Part shown: positions 16,660 through 25,029 of the stretch, in pieces
How positions within the stretch are numbered: position 1 is the first letter of the stretch
Layout of the letters: the number at the start of each line of letters is the position of its first letter
NCBI GenBank assembly: GCA_024681295.1
Contig: JAILBC010000088.1
Location: 1-42,456, forward strand
Direction: 5' to 3'
Source of the DNA: Bacteroidales bacterium
Lineage (GTDB): Bacteria > Bacteroidota > Bacteroidia > Bacteroidales > F082
DNA length: 42,456 bases
Notes under the pieces: generated by a model
Database searches by the model: none
The model's input: only the letters and a program-made list of their open reading frames with translations
Told to the model about the DNA's origin: nothing
Program-made: the position numbers and the translations under genes

Positions 16660-18929
16660 AAATAATACCCTATAGATAGATAACCACTTAACTGTTTGCT
16701 CGTCTCACCCCACTGAGCCATCAAGGAGATCGGGCCGATGAAGCTATTGTAGGAATACATCAAGCCTACGCCATTCTCGTGATCTTCAATACCGCTCAAA
16801 TTCATGGCCATATTGTACATCCCTGTGAGGTAGTGTTTATCCATGAAACGATACCGCAAGTCGAGACGAACGACTGCAAAATTATCTGTAGCTTCCCTCA
16901 GAGGATCACTACCGACAAACGGCAGTTGCACATCAAAATGGCGACCGGCGACTTGGCCTCCATAGAAGTTCCACAAGAACGGGTACAGACCAAAGGAGGT
17001 GTAGCGTCCATAAACCTGTGGAATGAGTGTAAAGCCACTGTTTCCAAAGGGACAGTAATACTTGGCGGAATAGCAAAGATCGAAGACACCTATTTCCGTG
17101 CTTTTCGGATCGATGTAATAATGCGATGCAAAATGGGCATATAAACCACGGTTGGCAAAATAGGCGTCATCAAGGTTATCATACGCCAACTCGACATAGG
17201 GTACGATGTGCTGGCTGGAGACGAAAAAGTAACTTTCATAGAAGTTATCCTCCATACCAATGTCACCATAGTCTGTCAACAGATACGACACACCAGCGGA
17301 AGTACTAAAATTCAACAGATGGAATTGAGAAATGGAAGCCGTGAATTCCCTCTGCAAGTATTTCATATTGATATGCTTCTTATCTGACACCCAATACTTG
17401 TAATGATCGTCTTTATAATCGAAAGCCAGGTTGAAATTGGCCAGCGACGACCTGGAATAGGTGTAGGTGAGATTGACTCTGGGACTGTAACTCAGTTTGG
17501 CAGAAGCGCTCAACTTGGAGCCGCCGAACTTCTTCTCGTTCAGGCCTAGGCTGAAAAGCAGTCCAGTGCCTTCATCAGTGTCGTAATGAAGGCCCATGCC
17601 GAACAAATGGGGTGAAGCAGGTTTCATGGTGATCTTCAGGTCGTACATATCCGACAGCAGTCCGCTGTTTTTAGCATGAACGGAGTCGCTCTCCTTGATG
17701 GTGTAGGTGATTTCGTCGAAAGCTCCTGTGCCGCGATAGAGGTTGATGGCCTTTTCAATGTCGTCCTTAAAATAATATTCACCCGCTATAAGGTGTCCTT
17801 TACGAATCATCCAACGGTTATTCCGATCGGAGATGCCGGCCACTTCGATGGAACGAAGGAGCACCGAGTCGTTTTCCAGGTTTTTCGCCCTTGGGGCGTT
17901 GAGCGTTTTTTTGACCGGGTAGCCAGCTTCTTTGTCGACAAAGCGTTTGAGGGCAAGGAGCTGTTCCTCGTATTCTTGGGCCTTACGGTAGCCTCGATTC
18001 ACAAGCGTATCGATGGCGTCGGCAGTAAAGCTAAGCATTCCATAGCCTGAAACGTCAGGTACAATATAGATATCGCACAATTCGCGGTTCTCGCTTCTTT
18101 TGGCGCTGGTCGTATTGGTGAGCAAACGGCTCATCACCTGTGGCAAAGATTTCAGATCATCAGCCGTGAAGCGTTTGTCTTTGGTGATCTCGACGCCTAT
18201 GATGATGTCCGCGCCCATGGCCCGTAATACATCAGCCGGGAAGTTGTTGACAAGGCCACCGTCGACAAGCACCTTGTCGCCCATAACCACAGGAGAGAAC
18301 ACCCCTGGGATGGCCATACTGGCACGCATGGCAGTCGACACATTACCGCTTCGGATCACCACTTCCTCACCTGAGATCAGGTCAGTGGCCACACAGGCAA
18401 ACGGGATAGGCAGTTCGTTGAAATCGATATCCTCCTGATAGCCAATACACAAGTCATTAAACAGATTCACAAGGGAACTATTGTTGACGTAAGCGCTGGG
18501 AAGCTCGCTCATAAAGCCGGCACTGGATTGCCTGTTCATCAAACTTTCCAGACTGAAGGGCACGCTGAACAAGGTGGTGGCGCGGCGTTTTCGCAACTCG
18601 TATGACATCACGTTACGGTCGATTTTGTTGCCGATATACTCACTCCAGTTGATATTGGCAATCAGTTCGGCCAGTTCCTCCGGTTCATAGCCCATGGCAT
18701 AGAGGCCTGCCATGATGGAGCCCATGCTGGTGCCAGCCACATAGTCGACGGGGATGCCTTGTTCCTCGATGTATTTAAGCACACCGATATGGGCGGCGCC
18801 TTTGGCGCCGCCTCCGCCCAACACCACGCCCACCTTGGGGCGAGGAGCTCGGATATCCACTTGACGCTGGGCCTGAGTTGAAACTGCCGAGAAGAGTATA
18901 AGAACAATAAAAAGAATTTTCTTTAACAT
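16656..18929 (-). CDS. Patatin-like phospholipase with outer-membrane barrel (PlpD/type Vd-like)
   Basis: 757 residues. A signal peptide (about 1-21) is followed by a patatin domain with the oxyanion loop GGGGAKG (38-44), nucleophile Ser68 in GTSMG, and the dyad Asp223 in DGG; all are intact. A POTRA-like segment follows (about 355-430), then a C-terminal beta-barrel (about 440-757) ending in aromatic residues (YLSIGYYF). This order matches PlpD/FplA-type autotransporting lipases, which expose a phospholipase A1/A2 on the surface. It is the last gene of the ung-rdgB-patatin operon, with its start overlapping the rdgB stop by seven bases. Confidence 0.92.
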   Translation of the reverse strand: MLKKILFIVLILFSAVSTQAQRQVDIRAPRPKVGVVLGGGGAKGAAHIGVLKYIEEQGIPVDYVAGTSMGSIMAGLYAMGYEPEELAELIANINWSEYIGNKIDRNVMSYELRKRRATTLFSVPFSLESLMNRQSSAGFMSELPSAYVNNSSLVNLFNDLCIGYQEDIDFNELPIPFACVATDLISGEEVVIRSGNVSTAMRASMAIPGVFSPVVMGDKVLVDGGLVNNFPADVLRAMGADIIIGVEITKDKRFTADDLKSLPQVMSRLLTNTTSAKRSENRELCDIYIVPDVSGYGMLSFTADAIDTLVNRGYRKAQEYEEQLLALKRFVDKEAGYPVKKTLNAPRAKNLENDSVLLRSIEVAGISDRNNRWMIRKGHLIAGEYYFKDDIEKAINLYRGTGAFDEITYTIKESDSVHAKNSGLLSDMYDLKITMKPASPHLFGMGLHYDTDEGTGLLFSLGLNEKKFGGSKLSASAKLSYSPRVNLTYTYSRSSLANFNLAFDYKDDHYKYWVSDKKHINMKYLQREFTASISQFHLLNFSTSAGVSYLLTDYGDIGMEDNFYESYFFVSSQHIVPYVELAYDNLDDAYFANRGLYAHFASHYYIDPKSTEIGVFDLCYSAKYYCPFGNSGFTLIPQVYGRYTSFGLYPFLWNFYGGQVAGRHFDVQLPFVGSDPLREATDNFAVVRLDLRYRFMDKHYLTGMYNMAMNLSGIEDHENGVGLMYSYNSFIGPISLMAQWGETSKQLSGYLSIGYYF

Positions 18930-19510
18930 TTATGTATATCTTCTAAGAACGTTATTAATTTCTGTGTAGCTCGCCCCCTATGGCTGATGGCATTCTTGCC
19001 CTCATGTCCCATCTCGGCAAAGGTTTGGTCAAAGCCGTCAGGTTGGAAGATGGGGTCATAGCCAAAACCATCGGTGCCTCGTTGTTCCTCGGTAATCTGT
19101 CCGTCGCAACGGCCCTCGAAGTAATACGACTCACCATCAAGGTTCAGGGCAATGACGGTACGGAAAGCCGCCTTGCGGTTGGTCTGGCCCTTCATGGCGG
19201 CCAGCATCTTGTTCACGTTATCCTGATAACTGCAATGCTCACCAGCATAGCGCGCCGAATACACGCCTGGGGCTCCTCCAAGTGCTTCTACCTCAAGGCC
19301 CGTATCATCGGCAAAACAGTTTACATGGTATTTGTTGGTTACAAAATCAGCCTTGATCTTGGCATTGCCCTGGATGGTGTCGGAATCTTCGACAATTTCC
19401 TCGTGACATCCGATGTCCTCGAGACTCATCACCTCGTAAAGGCCGTCCATGATTTCGCGCATCTCGCGGAGTTTGTTTTTGTTATTTGTGGCAAATACAA
19501 TCTGTTTCAT
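18923..19510 (-). CDS. rdgB: RdgB/HAM1 non-canonical purine NTP pyrophosphatase
   Basis: 195 residues. It hydrolyses dITP, ITP and XTP to the monophosphate, keeping deaminated purines out of DNA and RNA. Family motifs are [11 protein letters not shown] (7-17), the [11 protein letters not shown] stretch, [28 protein letters not shown] and SHRGRA. The start was placed at the ATG at 19510, because it overlaps the ung stop as ATGA (19507-19510); a TTG three codons earlier is possible but less likely. Pairing with ung makes a small nucleotide-damage operon, with uracil and hypoxanthine handled by neighbouring products. Confidence 0.95.
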   Translation of the reverse strand: MKQIVFATNNKNKLREMREIMDGLYEVMSLEDIGCHEEIVEDSDTIQGNAKIKADFVTNKYHVNCFADDTGLEVEALGGAPGVYSARYAGEHCSYQDNVNKMLAAMKGQTNRKAAFRTVIALNLDGESYYFEGRCDGQITEEQRGTDGFGYDPIFQPDGFDQTFAEMGHEGKNAISHRGRATQKLITFLEDIHKC

Positions 19511-20184
19511 AAGGTCCAATCAATAGGTTCTATCCCATTTTCTTTTAAATAGGTGTTCGTTAAAGAAAAATGATGACATCCGAAGAAACCACGGCTTGCA
19601 GACAGTGGTGAAGGATGTACCGACTTGAGTATCAAATGTTTGGAAGAGTCAATCAAAGATTGTTTGGCGATGGCATAGTTACCCCACAGGATGAACACCA
19701 GGTGCTCTCTTTGTTCTGAGAGTGCGCGTATGGCGGCGTCTGTGAACTGTTCCCAGCCATGACGTGAGTGCGAAGCGGCCTGACCAGCGCGTACTGTCAG
19801 CGAGGCGTTCAACAGAAGCACTCCTTCCCTAGCCCACTTCTCTAGGTTGCCAGAGCGTGCCATGGGGATGCCAAGGTCATTGTTCAGTTCCTTGAAGATG
19901 TTCTGCAAGCTGGGCGGAAAGGGGACGCCGTCGGGCACCGAGAAAGAGAGGCCGTGGGCCTGACCAGGACCATGGTAGGGGTCTTGGCCCAAAATGACAA
20001 CCTTCACTTTGTCGAAGGGCGTAAGGTTGAAGGCATTGAAAATCAGAGGCCCTGGGGGATACACGGCATATTGCCGCTTCTCGTTCACCAGAAACGTCTT
20101 TAGTTCTGCAAAATAAGGCGACTCAAACTGGGGACGCAGCACACGGTACCAACTTTCGTCGATGACAGGTCTTTTGACTTCCAT
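19507..20184 (-). CDS. ung: Uracil-DNA glycosylase, family 1
   Basis: A 225-residue protein that removes uracil from DNA as the first step of base excision repair. The water-activating motif GQDPYHG has catalytic Asp68, and the C-terminal [14 protein letters not shown] is the Leu-intercalation/His motif. Length is typical for Ung. It heads the ung, rdgB, patatin operon and is divergent from the small lipoprotein gene (73 bases between starts). Confidence 0.97.
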   Translation of the reverse strand: MEVKRPVIDESWYRVLRPQFESPYFAELKTFLVNEKRQYAVYPPGPLIFNAFNLTPFDKVKVVILGQDPYHGPGQAHGLSFSVPDGVPFPPSLQNIFKELNNDLGIPMARSGNLEKWAREGVLLLNASLTVRAGQAASHSRHGWEQFTDAAIRALSEQREHLVFILWGNYAIAKQSLIDSSKHLILKSVHPSPLSASRGFFGCHHFSLTNTYLKENGIEPIDWTL

Positions 20185-20191
20185 ATTGAAT

Positions 20192-20199
20192 TATTTTTG
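20192..20199 (+). promoter_or_regulatory. Putative -7 box (TATTTTTG) for the lipoprotein/outer-membrane pair
   Basis: TATTTTTG matches TAnnTTTG and is part of the palindrome ATTTTTGCAAAAAT. A TTTG lies at 20173-20176, but the 15-base spacing is shorter than usual. A second palindrome, ATTTTGCAAAAT, lies closer to the gene (20232-20243). Confidence 0.35.
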
Positions 20200-20257
20200 C
20201 AAAAATCGTAATATTTCCGTTAAAAATCCGTTATTTTGCAAAATAAATCACATCGAA

Positions 20258-20383
20258 ATGAAGAAGATTGCCCTTATTCTCATTGCCCTTCTTTTCGCGG
20301 GCATCCTGATGTCGTCATGCCGCTCGTCCAGTTGTGCAGCTTACGGCGAGACCAACCAGTATCAAATCGAAACCCGCTATTGA
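20258..20383 (+). CDS. Small lipoprotein (41 residues)
   Basis: A 41-residue precursor: signal peptide MKKIALILIALLFAGILMSS, then lipidated Cys in the lipobox LMSSC, and a short mature peptide of about 21 residues with Ser, Cys, Tyr and charged residues (AAYGE core). Short lipoproteins of this form are common in Bacteroidetes, with unknown function. The start is the ATG that directly opens the signal peptide. Its TGA overlaps the TTG start of the next gene (TTGA, 20380-20383), so the two are coupled. Confidence 0.8.
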   Translation: MKKIALILIALLFAGILMSSCRSSSCAAYGETNQYQIETRY

Positions 20384-21156
20384 AACCGCACCGACTTCTT
20401 ATTGCCGCCACTTTCGCGCTGGCACCTCTGGTGCTCAGCGCTCAGGAGATTGCCATCGGCAACGATGACAGCCGTCCCCTCGACGAGCGTGTTCTCTACA
20501 CCCATGAGAGCACGGTGCATATCAGCGTGAACACTCAGGGGCTAGGCATGGGATATAAGTCGGGGAAAATACGCAGCATTGACAAGACCACCTATTGGGA
20601 TTTCGAGGTGTCGTATCTACGCTCTCTCAAGCAGGTCAAGTTGATGAGTATCTTCAGCACCACCGCTTTTGTTTATGGCAAGATGAACGATGTGCTGACG
20701 TTGCGCGGTGGCTACGGAGCCAGCCGACGGATTTACGGCAAACCCTATTGGGGTGGTGTCGAACTGCGATGGCTTTACGAGGCAGGAGCCGAGTTGGCCC
20801 TTCTGAAGCCTTATTACTACACGGTGACGGTGGCTGAGCCCACCTCGGCAGGTGAGTACGCCCAAGTGTTGAAATATGACACCTTCGACCATATCGACGA
20901 ATGGATTGAGATCATGGGCCGTGCACCTTTCAAATACGGACTCAAGGAAATCAAGTTCCGCCCTGGCGTGTATGCCAAAGGCGGATTGGAGTTTGAGATA
21001 GGCACTTCCCGTCTCCGTGCACAGTCCATCGAAGTAGGCGGAACCCTGGAGTACTTCCCACAAGGCCTCGTGATGATGGCCGACAATCCCAAGGCCTATC
21101 TCATCCCTACCCTTTACCTATCGTACAACTGGGGTTCAAGATACAACAATTATTAA
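20380..21156 (+). CDS. Putative outer-membrane beta-barrel protein, unknown function, TTG start
   Basis: About 258 residues. The only start that keeps a full signal peptide (KPHRLLIAATFALAPLVLSA) is the TTG at 20380, which overlaps the TGA of the upstream lipoprotein; the next in-frame ATG lies about 170 bases further, past the signal sequence. The mature part alternates polar and hydrophobic residues, has many aromatics (GYGASRRIYGKPYWGGVELRW), and ends in Tyr (LSYNWGSRYNNY). This fits a small outer-membrane barrel. No named family was recognised. It ends at a strong bidirectional terminator. Confidence 0.75.
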   Translation: MKPHRLLIAATFALAPLVLSAQEIAIGNDDSRPLDERVLYTHESTVHISVNTQGLGMGYKSGKIRSIDKTTYWDFEVSYLRSLKQVKLMSIFSTTAFVYGKMNDVLTLRGGYGASRRIYGKPYWGGVELRWLYEAGAELALLKPYYYTVTVAEPTSAGEYAQVLKYDTFDHIDEWIEIMGRAPFKYGLKEIKFRPGVYAKGGLEFEIGTSRLRAQSIEVGGTLEYFPQGLVMMADNPKAYLIPTLYLSYNWGSRYNNY

Positions 21157-21158
21157 AC

Positions 21159-21193
21159 AAAAAAAGGAGGCTTTCGAAAAAGCCTCCTTTTTT
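21159..21193. terminator. Bidirectional rho-independent terminator
   Basis: Inverted repeat with arms GGAGGCTTT (21166-21174) and AAAGCCTCC (21179-21187), loop CGAA, flanked by an A-run on the left and a T-run on the right. It works for both convergent genes that end at 21156 (+) and 21211 (-). Confidence 0.92.
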
Positions 21194-21210
21194 GTTGCGG
21201 ATTCTAAGGT

Positions 21211-24162
21211 TTAGAACACCATGAACTTCACACTTGAGGTGCGACTGCCCGCATTGAGACGGAGCACGTAGGCGCCCTTGGCGAGGCCGTTCATATTGAC
21301 GTTAACCTCGTGTTTGCCTTCGGCGAAGTTACCCAGAACTTCGGTCTTCACCATACGACCGCTCATGTCGTACACTTGGTAGCTGACATTGGTGTTGTCC
21401 ACCAGTTCGAAGCAGACCTTGGCAGCATCGCGAACTGGGTTGGGGTACATGGTGACTTTGCTGTTCTCGACAACGACGGGAGTCTCAGGCACGCTGGTGC
21501 CGCTGTGCTGACGATAGGTCTCGCAACGGAACAGGCCTCTGCCGAAGGTGGCAGCATAGATAACACCTTGGTTATTGGTGCCAGGATAGACTGTTGTCAC
21601 AGTGGTAATACTGTCGAGGACCACAGTGACAGACTTGTCTTCCTGATACATCAGCTGCTGCTTCAGATCCATGACCGGCACATCGCCCATATTGGCGGCC
21701 TCAAGCGTCCACTCAGGTGACGAGGCGGCGATGTTGGTGGTACGATATACGCCGTGGTCGGTGCCAATCAGCACATGGCCGTTGCTGGCGCCATCGTAAG
21801 TGCTGGTGTACACGCTTGAATAGACCGGCATGGCAGGCAGGTTACCCTGTTTCACTTCAAAAGTGGGGTTGTTGGAAAGTGCATTGTCGCTATAAAGCAC
21901 ATAGCTCTCGTTACCATAGTTGCCCAAAGTAACCACGATCTTGTTGGCATCGTCAGGATAGATTGAGATGCTGGTCACCACTTGACCGTCGACCGGCAAG
22001 GTGATTTTACTATTCACCTCGCAGACGAAATCAGCTGAATCGGGGCAGGCGGTGTAGGCATCAACAGCTTGTCTCAAGTTGGTGACACGAACAATCTTAC
22101 CACCATCGGTACCCATAAACAGGACATCGCCATCCTTGCTGACAGTCAAACAAGTCGGATAAGCGGCAACACTGTCGTTCTTGTTGACGACTGAGAACCA
22201 CTCGGCTGACCTGGTGTGCAAGGCATCGAGTGTATAATTGACATTGTAGAACTTGGTACCCTTTTCAACAACAAACATTTTGGAGGAAATCGGGTCATGG
22301 ACAAAGATGGAGTCGCTCAGAGCGGGTTGCACTGAATCAAAATGCATATCCTCGGTCAAGGTGTACTCGAAAGGATAATCACCTGAATTACTATAGCAGA
22401 TCACCACGTCACCGGCTTTCTGGTCTTGTTTGCACTTGAACATTACCTCTTCAAGAGTATATTCATCGTCGAAGCACTCCCAGTAGGCCATCGGCAGACG
22501 GTAGCCCGTATAGGTAACACTGGTCAAGAAGTTAGCGGCATCATAGTCTTTACCGCCGTTGAAGGTACGGTAGATTCCACCGTCAACAGTGGTCAGGAAG
22601 AAAGCATCGGGATTGACAACCGACACGGCGCATGTAGCGGAATTATAGGATTCGTCAAACACACCGTAGTGGGCGCCTGTGACGGCAGGCAACAGCAGGT
22701 CACCCGTTTCCAGGTTATTGGTGCCTTCCAAACCGTTGATCAAGATTGGGCCTTGGTCAAGAACGCCAGCCACGACACGGGTAAGTTTGCCTGAAGGAGC
22801 GATGCCAAGGCAACGGGTTGAGAAATAACCTCTGTTGCAGTTCAAGAAGTTGAAATAGGTATCGTCAACCTTGTTGGCTTTGTAGATACCACCGTCAGTA
22901 GCGACATAAGCACTGCCAATTTCTCTGGGGCTGAAAGCCAGACCGTTGATTCCCAAATGGATAGCGCTTGAGCTAGTAAGCTGCACAGCTTGATAATAGC
23001 CCATAGAATTTGAATTAGCTCTCTTCAGCTGCCACAAGTTGGAAGAGGTCACATAGAGGCAATCGGGGTTGGTCGGGTCAATGACAAGGCCGTGGTAATA
23101 AACGCCATAGCCCTCATAGATCTGGTGTCCGAGGCTAGCTGTCACAGCGGGGAGGATGATATTCCAGGTCTCGCCGCCGTCTTCGCTGGAGTAGAATTTG
23201 ACGTGGTTGCCGTCGTTCTTGATGTTGGCAGCGTAGATTCTGTTGACATCATCTGACGTGTAGATGGCGATGTCGACCAAACCTGTGGCAGTACCAATCA
23301 GGGTGATCACGCCCTCTTCTTCCACATCGCTGGAATCTTCAGACGATTTGCACACCATATTATCAAGCGAACCGATGTAAATCTTGCCATCCACCGAGGC
23401 GACCACGGTATGGTCTGAACCAACCTTCACCTCGTAGGCGATACCGGTCAAGTCGTCGTCACCGACTTTGGCATACGACCAACTTCCGTTTTTGAGATAC
23501 TTCACACCGGCGTTGGTGGCTACGATCACGATATTGCCGTCAACGGCGACATCGTTGATGAAGCCCCAATCGTCATCAGGATCATTGTTGTCAGCCGGGT
23601 TGGTGCCTTCAACACGGGTCATCACCTTGTTTTGGATTTTGTAAAGACCGCTGCCGATGAAGCTGTTTCCATAACCGTAATCAGCCAAACCGTTATAGTC
23701 GTAGGCAACACCGCCGTCGCCTGTGCCGACATAGAACGTGCCGTCTTCGGCTTGAACCATGCAGCTCACCATCAAATTCTCACCCACCTGATGCCAGGAG
23801 ATACCCATGTTCCAAGTGTAGAACACGCCACCGCCCATCGAGCCGATGTAGGCTTCGTTGGGGTTTTGGTTGTTGTAGATGACTGCTGTGGTTTTACCAC
23901 CCATATTGTCAGGACCCATCGACTTCCAATAGATGGCGTCATAGTCCTTGGAACTGTTTTCCACTTGCTTAGCAGCTGCAATCAGCCAAGCCGGGTCAAT
24001 CATTCCAGTGTGCTGGTTGGCACGCAGGCTGTGAAGATAAGCCTCTGCAGTGGTGTTTTCTTTTGTGCGTGGAACATAATGTCCAACTTGGTCAGCCATA
24101 ACAGACTGGCCAAAGATCATGATTACCAAAAGTAAACTGAAAGGTAAAAATCTTTTCTTCAT
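21211..24162 (-). CDS. Secreted beta-propeller (BNR/VPS10-like) protein with T9SS sorting domain
   Basis: 983 residues. Signal peptide (about 1-23), then a long region of propeller blades recognised from repeated patterns such as NPNEAYIGSMGGGVFYTWN, GTFYVGTGDGGVAYDY, SSEDGGETWNIILP, AYVATDGGIYKAN and HVLIGTDHGVYRTTN. These resemble the Asp-box/BNR folds of sialidases and VPS10-type proteins. The C-terminal ~80 residues are a T9SS type A sorting domain (MYPNPVRDAAKV, VYDMSGRMVKTE, YVLRLNAGS). No sialidase Arg triad was confirmed, so no enzyme activity is claimed. Single gene with its own upstream promoter and a downstream terminator. Confidence 0.88.
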   Translation of the reverse strand: MKKRFLPFSLLLVIMIFGQSVMADQVGHYVPRTKENTTAEAYLHSLRANQHTGMIDPAWLIAAAKQVENSSKDYDAIYWKSMGPDNMGGKTTAVIYNNQNPNEAYIGSMGGGVFYTWNMGISWHQVGENLMVSCMVQAEDGTFYVGTGDGGVAYDYNGLADYGYGNSFIGSGLYKIQNKVMTRVEGTNPADNNDPDDDWGFINDVAVDGNIVIVATNAGVKYLKNGSWSYAKVGDDDLTGIAYEVKVGSDHTVVASVDGKIYIGSLDNMVCKSSEDSSDVEEEGVITLIGTATGLVDIAIYTSDDVNRIYAANIKNDGNHVKFYSSEDGGETWNIILPAVTASLGHQIYEGYGVYYHGLVIDPTNPDCLYVTSSNLWQLKRANSNSMGYYQAVQLTSSSAIHLGINGLAFSPREIGSAYVATDGGIYKANKVDDTYFNFLNCNRGYFSTRCLGIAPSGKLTRVVAGVLDQGPILINGLEGTNNLETGDLLLPAVTGAHYGVFDESYNSATCAVSVVNPDAFFLTTVDGGIYRTFNGGKDYDAANFLTSVTYTGYRLPMAYWECFDDEYTLEEVMFKCKQDQKAGDVVICYSNSGDYPFEYTLTEDMHFDSVQPALSDSIFVHDPISSKMFVVEKGTKFYNVNYTLDALHTRSAEWFSVVNKNDSVAAYPTCLTVSKDGDVLFMGTDGGKIVRVTNLRQAVDAYTACPDSADFVCEVNSKITLPVDGQVVTSISIYPDDANKIVVTLGNYGNESYVLYSDNALSNNPTFEVKQGNLPAMPVYSSVYTSTYDGASNGHVLIGTDHGVYRTTNIAASSPEWTLEAANMGDVPVMDLKQQLMYQEDKSVTVVLDSITTVTTVYPGTNNQGVIYAATFGRGLFRCETYRQHSGTSVPETPVVVENSKVTMYPNPVRDAAKVCFELVDNTNVSYQVYDMSGRMVKTEVLGNFAEGKHEVNVNMNGLAKGAYVLRLNAGSRTSSVKFMVF

Positions 24163-24203
24163 ATTACGTAGTTTTGATTGTATTTCCTATTAGTAATAGT
24201 TTG

Positions 24204-24211
24204 CAAATATA
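24204..24211 (-). promoter_or_regulatory. Putative -7 box (TATATTTG) for the propeller protein gene
   Basis: On the minus strand TATATTTG matches TAnnTTTG, 41 bases upstream of the ATG at 24162. It lies just downstream of the Bat operon hairpin. A TTTG is present 11 bases upstream, closer than usual. Confidence 0.5.
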
Positions 24212-24216
24212 AAACA

Positions 24217-24246
24217 TTCTTCCAAAGAAAAAACACTTTGGAAGAA
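24217..24246 (-). terminator. Hairpin ending the Bat operon
   Basis: Perfect 11-bp inverted repeat TTCTTCCAAAG (24217-24227) and CTTTGGAAGAA (24236-24246) with an 8-nt loop. In the batE direction an A-run precedes it and a T-rich stretch (TGTTTTATATTT) follows, so it is a plausible but not ideal terminator. It reads better on the plus strand (T-run 24247-24255), where no gene is known. Confidence 0.7.
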
Positions 24247-24254
24247 TTTTTTTT

Positions 24255-25028
24255 TCAAAACTCCGTCATATCGCTAGCAGGTAGCCAGCCCACACTGCCA
24301 TCGGCAATTTTAATCTTGTTCCAGTCCCTCGCCGAGTCGAGAACCCGCACCTTGGCCCCCTCGTGAAGCACGAAAAGGCCAACGCTCTGATCACTGGGCG
24401 AACTCATCACCGTAACCGTCGGGGTCATCACAATGGCCTCGTCGTGACGGCTCAACGAACGCTGACTCTCAACAGCAAAAATCACCGAGAGGGTCAGGCA
24501 AAGCAGCGCCACCAATCCGACAAAGAAACCCAACTTGCGAAGCCCCGTACGCCGTGACATCAAGAAAGCAAAGAGGCAAGTCAGAAGTACGGCGAACAAA
24601 CCCACGCCCAACCAAGCCCAGCCATCAGCCGAAAACAACGACTTCAGGTTGTTCCACCATCGTTTCAAAAACGACTGTGGAATGGGATTGATCTTATCGA
24701 CCACCGCCAGATTGGCAATCTCCAAGTTGACACGGGTGTCCTCGTCACCAGGGTAAAGCTTCAAAGCCTTTTCATAGTACAGGATGGCGTGGGGGTAATC
24801 CTTCATTTTATAATAGGTATTGCCCATGTTATAGTATAAGTCAGCCGACTCCATCCCAGCCTCCACAATCGAGTTGTAGAAGGTCATCGCCTGCTCATAG
24901 TTGCCTTCATCGTATGCGGTGTTGCCATCCTCAAACCAGTTGTTGTAAGATACGGAGGTCAGCTGGGCACGACATACGCCCGAAGCCCAAAACACCAAAA
25001 CTAATCCGATCAATGCTATCTTTTTCAT
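24255..25028 (-). CDS. batE: BatE-like TPR and SH3 membrane protein
   Basis: 257 residues: a signal peptide (about 1-21), tetratricopeptide repeats (about 29-110), two transmembrane helices (about 136-156 and 166-185), and a C-terminal bacterial SH3 domain (about 197-253; VTVMSSPSDQS, GWLPASDMTEF). This is the BatE layout of the Bacteroidetes aerotolerance (Bat) operon. The start was set at the ATG at 25028, one base after the batD stop; an upstream TTG would overlap batD. The family is linked to oxygen and stress tolerance; the SH3 domain may bind peptidoglycan or peptides in the periplasm. Last gene of the operon. Confidence 0.92.
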   Translation of the reverse strand: MKKIALIGLVLVFWASGVCRAQLTSVSYNNWFEDGNTAYDEGNYEQAMTFYNSIVEAGMESADLYYNMGNTYYKMKDYPHAILYYEKALKLYPGDEDTRVNLEIANLAVVDKINPIPQSFLKRWWNNLKSLFSADGWAWLGVGLFAVLLTCLFAFLMSRRTGLRKLGFFVGLVALLCLTLSVIFAVESQRSLSRHDEAIVMTPTVTVMSSPSDQSVGLFVLHEGAKVRVLDSARDWNKIKIADGSVGWLPASDMTEF

Positions 25029-25029
25029 G

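Noticed and set aside
21211..24162. Calling the propeller protein a sialidase
   Set aside because: Asp-box-like repeats are visible, but I could not identify the Arg triad or the Tyr/Glu nucleophile pair.
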